Part shown: positions 8,743 to 20,511 of the stretch, in pieces | Layout of the letters: each line of letters opens with the position of its first letter | Numbering within the stretch: position 1 is the stretch's first letter | From: Rana temporaria | Taxonomy: Eukaryota > Chordata > Amphibia > Anura > Ranidae | DNA length: 64,000 nt | Assembly: GCF_905171775.1 (NCBI RefSeq) | Contig: NC_053492.1 | Span: 183,532,278-183,596,277, forward strand | Direction of reading: 5' to 3' | Notes under the pieces: model-generated | What the model was told of the DNA's origin: nothing | Database searches by the model: none | What the model saw: the letters and a program-made list of their open reading frames with translations, nothing else | Position numbers and translations under genes: made by a program

Positions 8743-10450
8743 GCAATTATTGCAAAATGGTTATTATACCTAAAATCTTATATAAATTTCAGATGATTCC
8801 CATAGCCCTCCCGAGAACACTATTCTCTGTACTAAAAAAATTAATTATGAATTACATTTGGAAAAATAAGAAACATAGGATATCACTCCAGACCCTAAAA
8901 CAACCAAAAAAAAAGGGGGGTTTAGCGGTACCGGATGTTAAAGGATACTATGACGCAGTGGTAATAACAAGGGTGGTGGAGTGGGCCAGAGCCAACAAAG
9001 AAAAAAGGTGGGTAAGTTTAGAAAATGAATTAGCACAGGCGAGGTTAGACAAGATAATTTGGAACCCTCCCCAATTTAGGACACTAGATAAAAACGCACA
9101 CGAAATAACAAAAAATGCACTTAAAATATGGGATAAGGTGTATAAAAAAACTCAGAAGGAATATAATTCACCTTTTATAGCACTAAAAAATAACGATTAT
9201 TTTGCACCAGGTAAAACACAAGTGGGGGGTAATTGGATTAAACAGGACACTGTACAACTAAGGGATATAACGAAGGGTGGCCACATAATAACACTACAAG
9301 AGTTAAAACTTAAAAATAATTTAATGGAAATCAATGAATGGAGGTACCAGCAGCTCAAACATTTTGTTCAGGATCTCCCAGGACCACTGAGAACGGGAGA
9401 CCAGTTAACAGAATTAGAAAAAATATGTTCCACGGAAAGATCTAAAGGAACTACCTCAAAGTTATATAGGATTCTATTGAAGATGGATGAGCAGAACATA
9501 CCCCCATTCATTAGAAAATGGGAAAGGGAATTGGGAACACAGCGGGATGGGGGCACAATAGATAAAATGTTGGCTCTGACACACTCCTCAGCGGTAGATA
9601 GCCATACTGCGGAGATGTGCTTTAAATGCATATCCGGATGGTACATGACTCCGGATAAGATAAAAAAGTATAAAGAGGAACAGACAGGAGAGTGCTGGAG
9701 GGGATGTAAAACATTAGGAAATATGGCACACCTCTGGTGGGGATGCCCTAAGATTAAGAGGTATTGGGAACAAATTTTGACCTGTGTGGAAGAGATCACA
9801 GGGAAAAAGATCAAGATGGACCCATGGGTCATCCTATTCCATGGGGGGGAGGAAGGTATAAAGAGTTACAGGAAAACGCTTGTACCGCATCTACTCAATG
9901 CCGCTAAGAGACTTATTCCAAGGAAGTGGCAAGAGGTGGAGTGCCCCTTAATCTGGGAATGGATAGATGCGGTTGAAGAAACATACAAAATGGAAGAACT
10001 AAAAGAGGCTATAGAGGGCAATAACATCTTACAAATCACGAAATGGGATAAATGGAGGACTTTTAAGAAATCGTGGAGTTACGCAGAAAAATTAAGGACA
10101 GATACTTAAAAGATATATCAGAAGAAAATTAGAGAGAACTAGAGATATAAGAGATTGTTTAAGGTGAGATAGGGAGGGGATGGGGGGGAAAGATTAGGGG
10201 GGAGATAATTGAAATCACAAATACTTTGCGCCTCTTAAGCACGAGGAATGATATTAAATAAATAATATATATATACTTATATTTAAAAAAAAAAAAAAAA
10301 AAGAGGGAGGAAAAAAGTAAATTTCCACACAAAAGAAGCGACACTTATGATGCAAAACCAATATAGAGATGCAATGGGCTGGTACGCAGAACATGAGCAT
10401 ATAATGCACACTATATGAGGTTGAGTCTGAAGTGGAAAAAAAAAAAAAAA
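8743..10450 (+). mobile_element. 5'-truncated L1/Tx1-type LINE with target-site duplication
   Basis: A LINE 3' half ending in an A-run (from 10436) after GAGTCTGAAGTGG. The 14-bp duplication AAGATTACACAGGC is identical at 8729-8742 and 10451-10464, so the ends are certain and the insertion is fairly young. It interrupts the MITE around it, in intron 1 of the fetuin-like gene and in the opposite orientation to that gene. Confidence 0.93.
8757..10109 (+). CDS. L1/Tx1 ORF2 C-terminal half, 450 codons open
   Basis: The C-terminal portion of an L1-clade ORF2 protein, the endonuclease and reverse transcriptase that copies LINE RNA at the nicked target. Residues 1-60 (IPKILYKFQMIPIALP, IMNYIWKNKKHRI) match the thumb region just after the RT domain. 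Residues 280-345 hold a Cys/His cluster (CFKCISGW, CWRGCKTLGNMAHLWWGC) typical of the L1 C-terminal zinc-binding segment. The endonuclease and RT active sites are absent because of 5' truncation, so the ATG at 8757 is an internal methionine and not a true start. The frame is undamaged over 450 codons, which fits a recent insertion. It is not a functional gene by itself. Confidence 0.85.
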   Translation: MVIIPKILYKFQMIPIALPRTLFSVLKKLIMNYIWKNKKHRISLQTLKQPKKKGGLAVPDVKGYYDAVVITRVVEWARANKEKRWVSLENELAQARLDKIIWNPPQFRTLDKNAHEITKNALKIWDKVYKKTQKEYNSPFIALKNNDYFAPGKTQVGGNWIKQDTVQLRDITKGGHIITLQELKLKNNLMEINEWRYQQLKHFVQDLPGPLRTGDQLTELEKICSTERSKGTTSKLYRILLKMDEQNIPPFIRKWERELGTQRDGGTIDKMLALTHSSAVDSHTAEMCFKCISGWYMTPDKIKKYKEEQTGECWRGCKTLGNMAHLWWGCPKIKRYWEQILTCVEEITGKKIKMDPWVILFHGGEEGIKSYRKTLVPHLLNAAKRLIPRKWQEVECPLIWEWIDAVEETYKMEELKEAIEGNNILQITKWDKWRTFKKSWSYAEKLRTDT

Positions 10451-10654
10451 AAGATTACACAGGCATTGCTTTAAGTCGCGGCAAAATCATGCCTAAAATA
10501 GCTGCAAAGTCGCACGACTTTCAGGTCGAACAAATCTGAAAGGGTCCTAATGAGGTTTTTCTAATGGCACTTGAAGCATATTACCATGCAAATAAGAATA
10601 ATGGAAACCACCAGCTTAAGATGATTGCCCTTAAAATCAGCTGATTTTGGCTTT

Positions 10655-11306
10655 GATCAGGCAGTATTCACAAAGCACTTGCCTCCTAACTTACGGCGGC
10701 GTAGCGTAAATGGGGCCGGCGTAAGTGCACCTAATTCAAATTAGGATGGGGGGGGGCGTGTTTTCTATTAATGTTTGGTGACCCGACGTGATTAACGGTT
10801 TTTACGAATGGTGGAATGCGCCGTCCGTGTACATTTCCCAGTGTGCATTGCTCCAAAGTACGCCGCAAGGACGTATTGGTTTCGACGTGAACGTAAATTA
10901 TGTCCAGCCCCATTCACGGGCGACTTACGCAAACAACGTAAATTTTTCACATTTTGACGCGTGAACGACGGCCATACTTAACATTGACTAGGCCAGCTAT
11001 TTGTTCGACTAACTTTACGTCGGAAATCGCCTTACGTAAACGGCGTATCTTTACTGCGACGGGCGCACGTATGTTCATGAATCGGCGTATCTAGGCATTT
11101 ACATATTCTACGCCGAACTCAACGGAAGCGCCACCTAGCGGCCAGCTGAAAAGTTGCACCCTAAGATACGACGGCGCAGGCTGTCGTATCTTAGCTAGGT
11201 TTAAGTGTATCTCAGTTTGAGAATACACTTAAACTTAGAACGGCGCAGATTCCGAGTTACGCCGGCGTATCTACTGATACGCCGGCGTAACTCTCTCTGA
11301 ATCTGG
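10655..11306. mobile_element. ACGCCGGCG-rich long-TIR MITE
   Basis: Outer ends resemble GGCAGTATTCACAAAG and CTCTGAATCTGGCT. The interior carries GCCTCCTAACTTACGGCGG, GCACGTATGTTCATGAATCG and TACGCCGGCGTAACTC, shared with the elements at 13579, 21607 and 63057. Ends were placed by eye. Confidence 0.65.
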
Positions 11307-11311
11307 CTATT

Positions 11312-11534
11312 AGTCTCGGTTCACACAGAAAGTCATATGACAAGTCGCAGCCCATTGATTTCAATTGATTTGGTACCTGTTCTAATTTATGTGACTTTGA
11401 AAAGGTTCCTGCACTACTTTAATGTGACTTTCTTGCGACTTGAGTGCCAGAGAGTGTAAAGTCACATGAACGTTGCACCAAAGTAGCACTCCGAAATCGC
11501 ATGTCTTTGGAGTGGCACTAGAGTGAACGGAGCT
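11312..11534. mobile_element. Short CGGTTCACAC-type MITE
   Basis: Inverted ends TCTCGGTTCACACAG and AGAGTGAACGGAGC enclose paired GACTTGTCATATGAC-like and CAAGTCGC segments. Non-coding. Confidence 0.5.
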
Positions 11535-11736
11535 TACTACCCAGCATATTGTTCATAGGTGATTAGCTGCTTTGGATTTTTATCCCAATAACTATTGTTT
11601 TTCTTTGTGTGATAATTAGTTAATCTAGATACTCATGTTCACTGAATGATTGTTCGATTTACTGACTAGAAACAAGTATGCAACAAATGTAGCTGGATCC
11701 TGTCTTTCACGTTTTTCTGGGGCATGATGGGTATAA

Positions 11737-12140
11737 GGCTCCATTCACACCTATGCAGTTTGCTTTTGAGTGTTTCTGCAGTGCTTTTTGCCTTATTTGA
11801 ACCGAGATTTCATGTGGGGAACAAAAAGGAAAAGGCAAGGGGAATATATAGAAGTACATAGTCCAATATACAAGGGGTACATACAGATTTTGAGATTTGC
11901 GTTTTTTATGCTTTTTTTTTACTACTACATGTTTCTCTGCAGCTTCTCAATTGAAGTCTATTGAACCAAAAATGCAACAAAAAAGAAGGGTTTTGCATTC
12001 AAAAAAGTCCTTGACCCTTTCCAAAAACGCAGAGGCACAAAAATGCATTGATGTGAACGTGTTCCATAGGAACCCATGTTAAAAAAAGGTCCTTCAGTTC
12101 TGCAAAGAGCATGAAAAAACACATTTGTATGAATGGAGCC
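11737..12140. mobile_element. GGCTCCATTCACAC-type MITE
   Basis: Ends GGCTCCATTCACACC and TATGAATGGAGCC are inverted and bordered by TAA and TTA, again three-base Harbinger-type flanks. The short frames inside are shadows. Confidence 0.7.
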
Positions 12141-12152
12141 TTATGCCTCTTA

Positions 12153-12845
12153 TGCCGCGTACACACGATCATTTTTCGGCATGAAAAAAACATCGTTTTT
12201 AAAAAATGTCATTTAAAATGATCGTGTGTGGGCTTCACATTATTTTTCAGGTTCTGAAAAACGACAAAAAAAAAAATTCGAACATGCTGCATTTTTTAAC
12301 GTCGTTTTAAACAATGTCGTTTTTTGGGTTGTAAAAAATGATCGTGTGTGGGCTAAAACGACGTTAAAAACCTGCGCATGCTCAGAAGCAAGTTATGAGA
12401 CGGGAGCGCTCGTTCTGGTAAAACTGCCATTCATAATGGAGTAAGCACATTCATCACAATGTAACAGACAGAAAAGCGCAAATAGTCTTTTACTAACACG
12501 GAATCATCTAAAGCAGCCCAAAGGCGAATGGAACTTCCCCTTTATAGTGCCGTTGGAAGTGTTGTACGTCACCGCGCTTTGCTAGATAATTTTTTAAAAA
12601 CGATGGTGTGTGGGCAACGTCGTTTTAATGATGAAGTTGGAAAAACTTCGGACTTTTGACTGTGCAAAAGTCCGCCGTGAGTCGGTCGGAAGTCCGACGG
12701 ACAAAAATAGAACAGAATCTCTATCTAAGGTCGGTCGGATTACCGACCAAAAAAGTCTGATGGAGGCTACACACGGTTGGACTATCCGAGAAAAAAAGCC
12801 TGTCTGACTTTTTTTCTTGGAAAGTCTGGCCGTGTGTACGAGGCA
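12153..12845. mobile_element. Harbinger-like MITE, GCCGCGTACACACG type
   Basis: Ends TGCCGCGTACACACGATC and GTGTGTACGAGGCA with a perfect TTA duplication (12150-12152 and 12846-12848). Interior segments such as ATGATCGTGTGTGGGC repeat in inverted order. Confidence 0.8.
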
Positions 12846-13159
12846 TTAGAGACCAGAAATGTACAACTACTACAAGTCTGCAGTAGCAGTGTCCATATCG
12901 TTTTCATGACAGGTTTCCATGCTCTTCAGTTTACAATAATGTGAGAATTTTTTTTTTCAATTAGTCGCTATAGGTTATAAACATTGCACATTGCTCTAAG
13001 CCTTATTAAATAGCACATTATTATTTTTTTTCCGAATCTACTAAAAACAAAAGTGATTTACACCAGCAAAGACTGTTTTTCCAAAACCATAGAGCTTACT
13101 AAAAACCAGTAAATTTAATCTACTGTCCATGTGCCATGTGGACACACTTTACAAATTTA

Positions 13160-14486
13160 GGCCTGGTTCACACCTATGCGCACTACAGTTCATTTAACAT
13201 TGTCTCCAATGTGATACGTTTACATCTATGCTTTTTTCAGCCGCTGTGTTTTTGGAAAGGGTCAAGGACTTTTTTTTTTTCTTTCTTTTTTGGTTCAATA
13301 GACTTTAATGGAGAAGCTTTGAAAAAAATTATATCAGAAAAAAGCCAACGGATTATTCTGATCCTAGCGCTCAATGGAAAGATAGTTGAATAGATAATTG
13401 TTTTGTGCAGTAGAAAAGCAGCTATTATAATAAAATAGTACTAAAAAACAATGTATTGCAGTACATGAGTATTGGACTCATAAGCCATTCATAGGCTCAT
13501 TTTAGCGCTGTTAATGTTTTGTTAATATCTTTTAATAACACATTGTTTTTTAATGGAGAAGCTGCGGAAAAACATGTAGGGCTAGATTCAGAAAGATGCG
13601 TGCATCTTTCTGCGGGCGTAACGTATCTCCGTTACGCCGCTGTAACTTTGGGCGCAAGTTCTGTAAAGAAAGAACTTGCGCCCTTAGTTACGGCGGCGTA
13701 ACGTATGTGTGGCGGCGTAAGCCCGCCTAATTCAAATGGGGATGTTGGGGGCGTGTTTTGTTTAAATTTGAGTTGACCCCGCGTTTTTGACGTTTTTTTT
13801 TTTTAACGGCGCATGCGCCATCCGTAAAATATCCCAGTGTGCATTGCTCCAAATTACGCCGCAAGGACGTATTGGATTTGACGTGAACGTAAATGACGTA
13901 CAGCCGTATTCGCGAACGACTTACGCAAACGACGTAAAAAAGTCAAAACTCAGCGCGGGAACGACGGCCATATTTAACATTAGCTACGCCTTATATAGCA
14001 AGGGTAACTATACGCCGAAAAAAGCCTAACGTAAACAACGTAAAAAAAAATGCGCCGGCGGTACGTACGTTTCTGAATTGGCGTATCTAGCACATTTGCA
14101 TATTCCTTGCGTAACTATACGGAAGCGCCACCTAGCGGCCAGCGTGAATATGCAGCCTAAGATACGACGGTGTAAGACACTTACACCAGTCGGATCTTAG
14201 GGAAATCTATGCGTAACTGATTCTCTGAATCAGGCGCATAGATACGACCGCTCGCACTCAGAGATACGACGGCGTATCAGGAGATACGCCGTCGTATCTC
14301 GTTTATGAATCTACCCTGTAGTGTGTTTTTGCCACAATATTATATATTTTTTAATCTGCCCAGTGGCCAAAAAAAAACATAAAAATGCAATAGCGGTAAA
14401 ATTGCGTGTGCAAAAAACGCAAAACCTACTGCAAAAAGCACTATAGAAACGGATCAAAAGCAAACTGCAGAAGTATGAACCGAGCC
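13160..14486. mobile_element. GGTTCACACC-type MITE split by a second MITE
   Basis: Left end GGCCTGGTTCACACC and right end GTATGAACCGAGCC. The inverted inner arms (AGCCGCTGTGTTTTTGG, GTGTGTTTTTGCCAC) flank an insertion at 13579-14316. The right end is 53 bp from the exon 1 splice donor of the fetuin-like gene. Confidence 0.7.
13579..14316. mobile_element. ACGCCGGCG-rich MITE with TGTA borders
   Basis: Ends GGGCTAGATTCAGAAAG and TTATGAATCTACCC are inverted, with TGTA on both sides (13575-13578 and 14317-14320). The inner sequence is the same family as 10655-11306 and 63057-63777. It is nested in the MITE at 13160-14486. Confidence 0.75.
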
Positions 14487-14538
14487 AAAAAATTGGAAAT
14501 GTAGAAAATGAATCAACCCATTTTAGTGTGAGACTTAC

Positions 14539-14745
14539 CGAAGGAAGTGGTATAATTTTCTCAACCCGGTTTAAAGCGAACAAGTATCCATTATGGTGAT
14601 GTGCATTGGTGTACCGTACTGCTTCTGCAGCTGCCTGATGGGCCTCTTCATCATCACAGTTCAAAACCGGTGTATTAGAAGGGACTACATATCCTGAACA
14701 CAGGACCAAATTAGCCAGCAACAAAGTCTCCAACAGAAGATTCAT
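14539..14745 (-). CDS. ahsg: Fetuin-A-like gene, exon 1 with signal peptide
   Basis: This exon encodes 69 residues: a signal peptide (NLLLETLLLANLVLCSG) and the start of a type-3 cystatin domain. Fetuin-A is a secreted liver glycoprotein that binds calcium phosphate; that role is known for the family and not shown here. NCDDEEAHQAAAEAV resembles the NCDDPETEEAAL segment of human fetuin-A (recalled), and NGYLFALNRVEKI matches the conserved strand after the first helix. The ATG follows a short leader downstream of a TATA-like run. The donor is TTCG|GTAAGT, a strong consensus, phase 0. Cysteine 30 begins the 57-11-14-18 spacing completed by exons 2 and 3. Translation through the intron gives a longer meaningless frame. 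Confidence 0.88.
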
Positions 14746-14818
14746 GGTGCCACACTACCACTTGTGTCTCTCGATGTGGTCTGTGAACTTGACGGTGGTG
14801 GTTGGATGGCAGCATTCT

Positions 14819-14831
14819 TATATATATATAT
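14819..14831 (-). promoter_or_regulatory. TATA-like box upstream of the fetuin-like gene
   Basis: On the minus strand ATATATATATAAG lies about 75-85 bp before the exon 1 ATG, a usual distance for a TATA box with a short leader. The AT-run could also be a simple repeat. The sequence further upstream (14,850-15,190) has no repeat I recognise. Confidence 0.45.
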
Positions 14832-15266
14832 GTATAAATCTAGCAGAATGATGCCAGAAAAAATATTTGCTCTGGCACTTCAGGTCTGTACACATGCAAC
14901 AGAAAAATAAATATTTTGAAAATTGATTTGTCTAGTTAATCTTTCTGCATTTTAACCTGAAATGCCTCATGGATTAGTAGAAGCATAAAAGATATTGGAT
15001 TTGTTCAGTGATATCAAGATCATGTGTTCCATTACTCACCCTGGAAGTTCTAAAATGTGGGCACAACAAGCTATCAAATTTCAGAAAATCTAAGTACAGT
15101 AACTGTATAAATATGTTAAACACTTGCTAAAAAGAATTACAATAAAAACTTCACTTAGAAATATTATTTTAAAACAATTACCATGCATATTTATTTAAGT
15201 TCTTAAATCTGTGGCAACTTGGTTGCCTATAGCAGTTGTCACTTTAGACATGTATTGCTTTTCTAC

Positions 15267-16867
15267 TGTAACAGCCGCTTTCGCTGGCTGTTCCTTTTTT
15301 CAAATAGGCGCCTTTGGCGCCGTAATGCGTTCCATGTTAGAACACATACGGCGCTCGTGCGATGACGTCATCGCCCGGCGCCGTATGCGTTCCAACATGG
15401 AACGCATTACGTCGCTGCACACAGCGCTTTGCTTAAATCAGTGCTAATGCACTGCATCTGCACTACTCCTCTGCTCCCTATAAAGGCATTCACTTGGCTT
15501 CATTGCCTTGTTCTATTATTGTCAGCCGTAGCATGTCAGCCGTGGCCTGTCAGCTGTAGCTCAGCTACCTCACACACCTAGCTGCCTTTGCTCCCTTTGC
15601 CGGAACAGCGCTCCAGGAAACAACTACTACTTTGCTGTTAAGACTTCCTCTACAACTACAGCATTACTGGGAACTACCTGCATGCCTTGAACATCTTGCA
15701 TCATGGACTTTCCATCTCCTACATAAAGATACCTACAAACTGATAAGTAGTCATTCCTTCACTTGTAGTTCTATAGGAAGATCTAATGCTAATGTTTCAT
15801 CTATTACAATAGTAGTATTACAAATACCGTGTGGAGATTAACATATCTTCTGGGAGATACTATTGTGCTAAAGCTTATTTGCAAAGGAGTACCTTAAAGG
15901 GACAACTACCTCTAAATTATTACAGTAATATTTAGTTCACGTATGCTACTATAAATTCCTGAGTTATATTGCCTCTCATATGTAACCATTGCTACATCTA
16001 CAATATATGGCTAATGTCTGCAACTATATTTACCTGAGCTATACTGCCTCTCATATGCAAGTAGTATTATATCTACAATAATTACCTCAAGTATGCTACT
16101 ATAATTACCTGAGCTATTTTGCCTCTCATACGCAAGTACTATTACTCAACTAAAGTACCTGTCATATACAAGTAAGAGTTGTCACTACAACTTCTATTTA
16201 CTACGAGCTCGACATAAGTAAAAATCCTCATAGGCCTTGTCCTAATTGTTTGAACATGTTCGCTCTAACTTTTCTATGCTAGAGGTTGATGCTATTTCAT
16301 AGCATCTCCTCTAGTGGCCCAATACATCGCTACATGCTTAAGTTGATATGATTCTGAGAACCCCCAAACTCCTGTTGCTAGGAGCGACGCCTGGGGTCCC
16401 TTACTGATAATCACTTGCATGTAGAGGTGTATTGGGATATTGACCTTGAACTATAATTTTAAGTGCTAAGCTCTAGTCGCATGTTGTAATGCGTCCATGC
16501 TTAGTAGCTCAACGCCTTTCTTTATGTGACAAAGAGATGATGTATAGATCCCCCAAACTCCTGTTGCGAGGAGTGACGCCTGGGGCCTAATACTGAGTTG
16601 TCACATACTGATAATCACTTGCATGTAGTGGTGTATTGGGATATTGACCTTGAATTATAATTTTAAACGCTAAGCTCTAGTCGCATTTTGTAATGCGTCC
16701 ATGCTTAGTAGCTCAACGCCTTTCTTTATGTGACAAAGAGATGATGTATAGATCCCCCAAACTCCTGTTGACGCCTGGGGCCTAATACTGAGTTGTCACA
16801 TAGAGAATCACATTGAATCCCTTGCTAACTGCAGTTGTAGTTCACTCCGTTCACCAGTGCTGTTACA
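15267..16867. mobile_element. 1.6-kb solo LTR
   Basis: Begins TGTAACAG and ends CTGTTACA, a perfect 8-bp inverted end pair. The flanks TCTAC (15262-15266) and TATAC (16868-16872) agree at 4 of 5 positions. A TATA box CCTATAAAGG (15477-15486) suggests plus orientation. The left part carries an inverted repeat (GCGCCGTAATGCGTTCCATG and its complement) around TGACGTCA. No internal coding region is attached, so it is probably a solo LTR. Confidence 0.65.
16330..16805. repeat. 204-bp tandem duplication inside the LTR
   Basis: The segment starting TGATAATCACTTGCATGTAG at 16405 recurs at 16609, a period of 204 bp, with partial units on both sides carrying CCCCCAAACTCCTGTTG. The copies differ at only a few positions. 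A looser array of TGAGCTATACTGCCTCTCATA-like units precedes it (15,940-16,170). Confidence 0.85.
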
Positions 16868-17025
16868 TATACGCAACATGTACCAGGTTTAAACTGAAGA
16901 GTTGAATGTTTCCAGAGCTTCTGGGAAAAAAGACAACAAAAAGGTCTTCAACTTGTTGAGTGGTAGCAGACATTATCTGATATGAAAGCAATATGTGTGG
17001 AGGTTCAGTCAAAAGTTAAAGCTAA

Positions 17026-17140
17026 GGCTGGCCGTACATGTTCAATTTTAGATTTATCAAAACCCATATAATATAAGGTCAAAACAAAACAACTTTCAAT
17101 TGTTTGCAATTAGGTAGGCCCTTGCACTAAAGAGTTTAAA
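17026..17140. mobile_element. MITE fragment, GGCTGGCCGTACAT type
   Basis: Shares GGCTGGCC-TACAT, CCATATAATATAAGGTC and AGGCCCTTGCACTA with the longer element around 61,950-62,880. Only one arm is present. Confidence 0.5.
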
Positions 17141-18524
17141 GTGGATGTAAACCGTCTTTAAGCATCACTGCCTTGCCATGGCGAAGGGTTTTGCGCAATT
17201 CAGCAAAGCTATGAGCTATGCCGTGTAGGCCCAGCTAAGACAGGCAGGTCACAGTGGAGAATTCTGTGATCCACTGGATAAGGAAATGGCAACCCACTCC
17301 AGTATCCTTGCCAAGAAACCTCATGAACCGAAACAAAAGGCCCCCAGACTGTAAGGTGACCAATGTGTTACTGGGGAAGAGCGGAGGGCAATTTCAAGTA
17401 GCCCCAGAGCTAATAAAATGGCTGGGCCAAAGCCACAAGAACTCTCAGCTGTGGTTGGTAGGAGTGAAAGGAAAGTCTGATGCTGTAAAGAAGAGTACAA
17501 CATAGGAACCTGGAATGTAAGATCAATAAATCATGGCAAGCTGGATGTGGTCAAACAGGAGATTGCAAGATTGAACATTGATATCTTGGGAATTGGTGAA
17601 CTAAAATGGACTGGAATGGGCAAATTCAACTCAGATGACTACTATATCTACTACTGTGGAAAATAATCCTTTAGAAGAAATGGTGTAGCCCTCATAGTCA
17701 ACAAAAGAGTGAGAGAAAGCAGTACTGGGGTACAATCCCAAAAAACGACAGGATGATTGATCTCAGTCCGTATCCAAGGCAAACCACTCAACATCACAAT
17801 AATGCAAGTTTATGCATCAACCTCTGATGAAGAAGCTGACGTTGACCGATTTTATGAAGATCTACAACACCTTTTAGAACTAACTCCAAATGGGAAATTG
17901 GAATGCTAAAGTAGGATGTCAAAGCATATCCGGAATAACAGGTAAATATGGCCTTGGAGTACAAAAGGAAGCAGGACAAAGGCTAATAGAGTTTTGTCAA
18001 GAGAACACACTGTTAATAAAAAACACTCTTTTTCAACAACCAAAGAGGCGACTCTTGGACATCACCGGATGGTCAATACAGAAATACGATTAATTATATT
18101 TTCTGCAGTGATGGAGAAGCTCTATACAGTTATTCAAAACAAGACCTGGAGCTGACTGTGGCTCAGACCTTGACCTGCTTATGGCAAATTCATGCTTAAA
18201 TTGAAGAAAGTGGGAAACACCAGATCAGATATGATCAAAAACGGATCCCTTGTGAATACTCAATGGAGGTGACAAACACATTTAAAGGATTAGATCTGAT
18301 AGACAGAGTGCCTGAGGAACTATGGAAGGAAGTGTGTAACATCGTTTAAGACGTAGCAGTGAAAACTATCCCAAAGAAGAAGAAATGCAAGAAAGCAAAT
18401 TGCTGATCTGATGAGGCCATACAAATAGCTGAACAAAGAAGTAAGGCAAAAGGCAATGGCGAAAAGGGAAAATATACCCAACTGAATGCAGACTTCCAGA
18501 GGATAACAAGAAGAGACAAAAAAA

Positions 18525-19569
18525 CCTACTTCAGCTCCGGAAGGTTTTACTCCCTTCCTGACCAGGCCATTTTTTGCGATATTACACTGCGTTGCTTTAG
18601 GTGAAAATTGCGCAAATTGTGCGACGCTGTACCCCAAAAAAATTGATGTCCTTTTTCCCCACAAATAAAGAGCTTTCTTTTGGTGGTATTTGATCACCTC
18701 TGCGTTTTTATTTTTTGCACTATAAACAAAAAAGCCAACAATTTTGAAAAATGTCTTCATCAATTTAGGCCAATTTGTATTCTGCTACATATTTTTGGTA
18801 AAAAAAATCCCAAAAAGCATATATTGATTGGTTTGCGCAAAAGTTATAGCGTCTACAAACTATGGGAGCTATTAGATTGTAAGCTCTTCTGAGCAGGACC
18901 CTCTTAATCCTTCTGTATTGTATTGTAACTGTATTGTCTCCCTTTTATATTGTAAAGTGCTACGTAAACTGTTGGCGCTATATAAATCCTGTATAATAAT
19001 AATAATAATAATAATATTAATGGGATAGATTTATGGACGTTTTATTTTTTATTATTGCTTTTACTAGTAATGGCGGTGATCGGCGATTTTTAGAGGGACT
19101 GCGACATTGTGGCAGACAAACCAGACACTAAGTGACACTTTTTGGGGACTCCAATACAGTGATCAGTGCTAAAAAAAAAATGCATTGTCTCAGTATAAAT
19201 GACGCTGGCAGGGAAGAGGTTAACATCAGGGGCAATCAAAGGGTTGAGTGTGCTCCTAGGATATGTTTTATAACTGTGTGGGGGATGGACTGACTGGAGG
19301 AAGAGAGACATCTGTATTCCTGATTAGCAGGAAGACAAGATCTCTCTCTTCCTCTCTGACAGAACGGTGATCTGCCTTGTTTACATAGGCAGATCACCAT
19401 TCTGCCTCTCCTGTGGACGATCGTGACCAGCTGGCGGCTATCGTGGCTGCCGGATCTGCTGATTGGCTCGAGCCCCAGAGCTGATCCGAGGAATTGGATA
19501 CAGGTATGTGATTTTGCGCTTAAGGGCCGCCCTGCCGCAGTATATTTATGTGCAGCGGTCCTTAAGTGG
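18525..19569. mobile_element. Ranid 1-kb repeat nested in BovB
   Basis: Ends with CTTAAGTGG before TTAA (19570-19573), and its left end retains ACTTCAGCTCCGG. It splits the BovB frame between AAAACCTACTT and AACAATCAATGTAAAG. It contains an L2-type tail at 18868-19018. Confidence 0.75.
18868..19018 (+). mobile_element. L2-type 3' tail with (ATA)n end
   Basis: Reads TTAGATTGTAAGCTCTTCTG, GTAAAGTGCTACGTAAACTG and GCGCTATATAAATCCTG, ending in an ATA run. The same tail, complemented, ends the L2 fragment at 53428. It is a 5'-truncated insertion inside the ranid repeat. Confidence 0.75.
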
Positions 19570-19984
19570 TTAAACAATCAATGTAAAGAATTAGAGGAAA
19601 ATAACAGAATGGGAAGGACTAGAGAGCTTTTCAAGAAAATTGGAGATAGAGGAAAAATTTTGTGCAAAGTTGGGCATGATAATAGACAAAAATGGCAAGG
19701 ACCTGACAGAAGCAGAAGAGATAAAGAAGTGATGGCAAGAATACATAAAAGAACTATACAAGAATGATCTGAATGTCCTATATAACCACGATGATGCAAT
19801 CACTGACCTTGAACCGGATATCCTGGAGAGTGAAGTCAAGTGGGCCTTAGAAAGCATTACTGAATGATAACAAAGCTAGCAGAAGTAATTGTATCCCAGC
19901 TGAGTAATTTAAAATCCTACAAGATGATGCTGGTAAAGTGCTGCATTCAATATGCCAGCAAATTCAGAAAACTCCACAATGTCC

Positions 19985-20511
19985 ATCCATTAGGGGCGCC
20001 CCCCCCCTATCCATGCGTCTGGCCCCCTAATCTACATGTGGGGTGCCGGCTTCATGGATTTAACTGTTTTTTTTCTTTTTTAAACATGTTGAGCCCACCC
20101 AGTTGTGTGACAATAGCGAGTGCATATTCGCTATTGTCACACTGATTCTCCACCTGGCCAATCAGGAAGCGGGCCCTGAGACCCGTTTCCCAAATTACCG
20201 AAAGGAGAAGTGATCCCATTGGCCTAGGAGGAGGAGGGAGGAGGGAGGGTATCGCCACTCTTCAGGAACACACCTTTCTCAGCCCTGACGCCTTCTCCTC
20301 CTCTATCAGAGCCGTTATATGAGCGCTATTCCAGGGGGGAGATGTCATCGGAGTGACAGGATAGTGGACACGGGGGATGGAAGCACAAACCTGACTGCTG
20401 GCAGTACTGAGCCGGGAAAAGGAATGGTGCGTGGTGCAGGCTGGAGCGATGGGGGTGGGGTCAGTGGTCAGGTCCGTCTGCCGCCCCTCGATGGAGCACC
20501 AGCCGCCACTG
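19985..20511. mobile_element. hAT element (GCCGCCACTG type), left end lost
   Basis: The right terminus GGAGCACCAGCCGCCACTG matches the end of the element at 5484-6573. The left terminus is missing or decayed (GGGGCGCCCCCCCCC). It splits BovB in the RT region. Confidence 0.65.

Noticed and set aside
14311..14745. 144-residue continuous reading of the fetuin first exon
   Set aside because: The part after residue 69 reads through a strong GTAAGT donor into a MITE, so it is intron.
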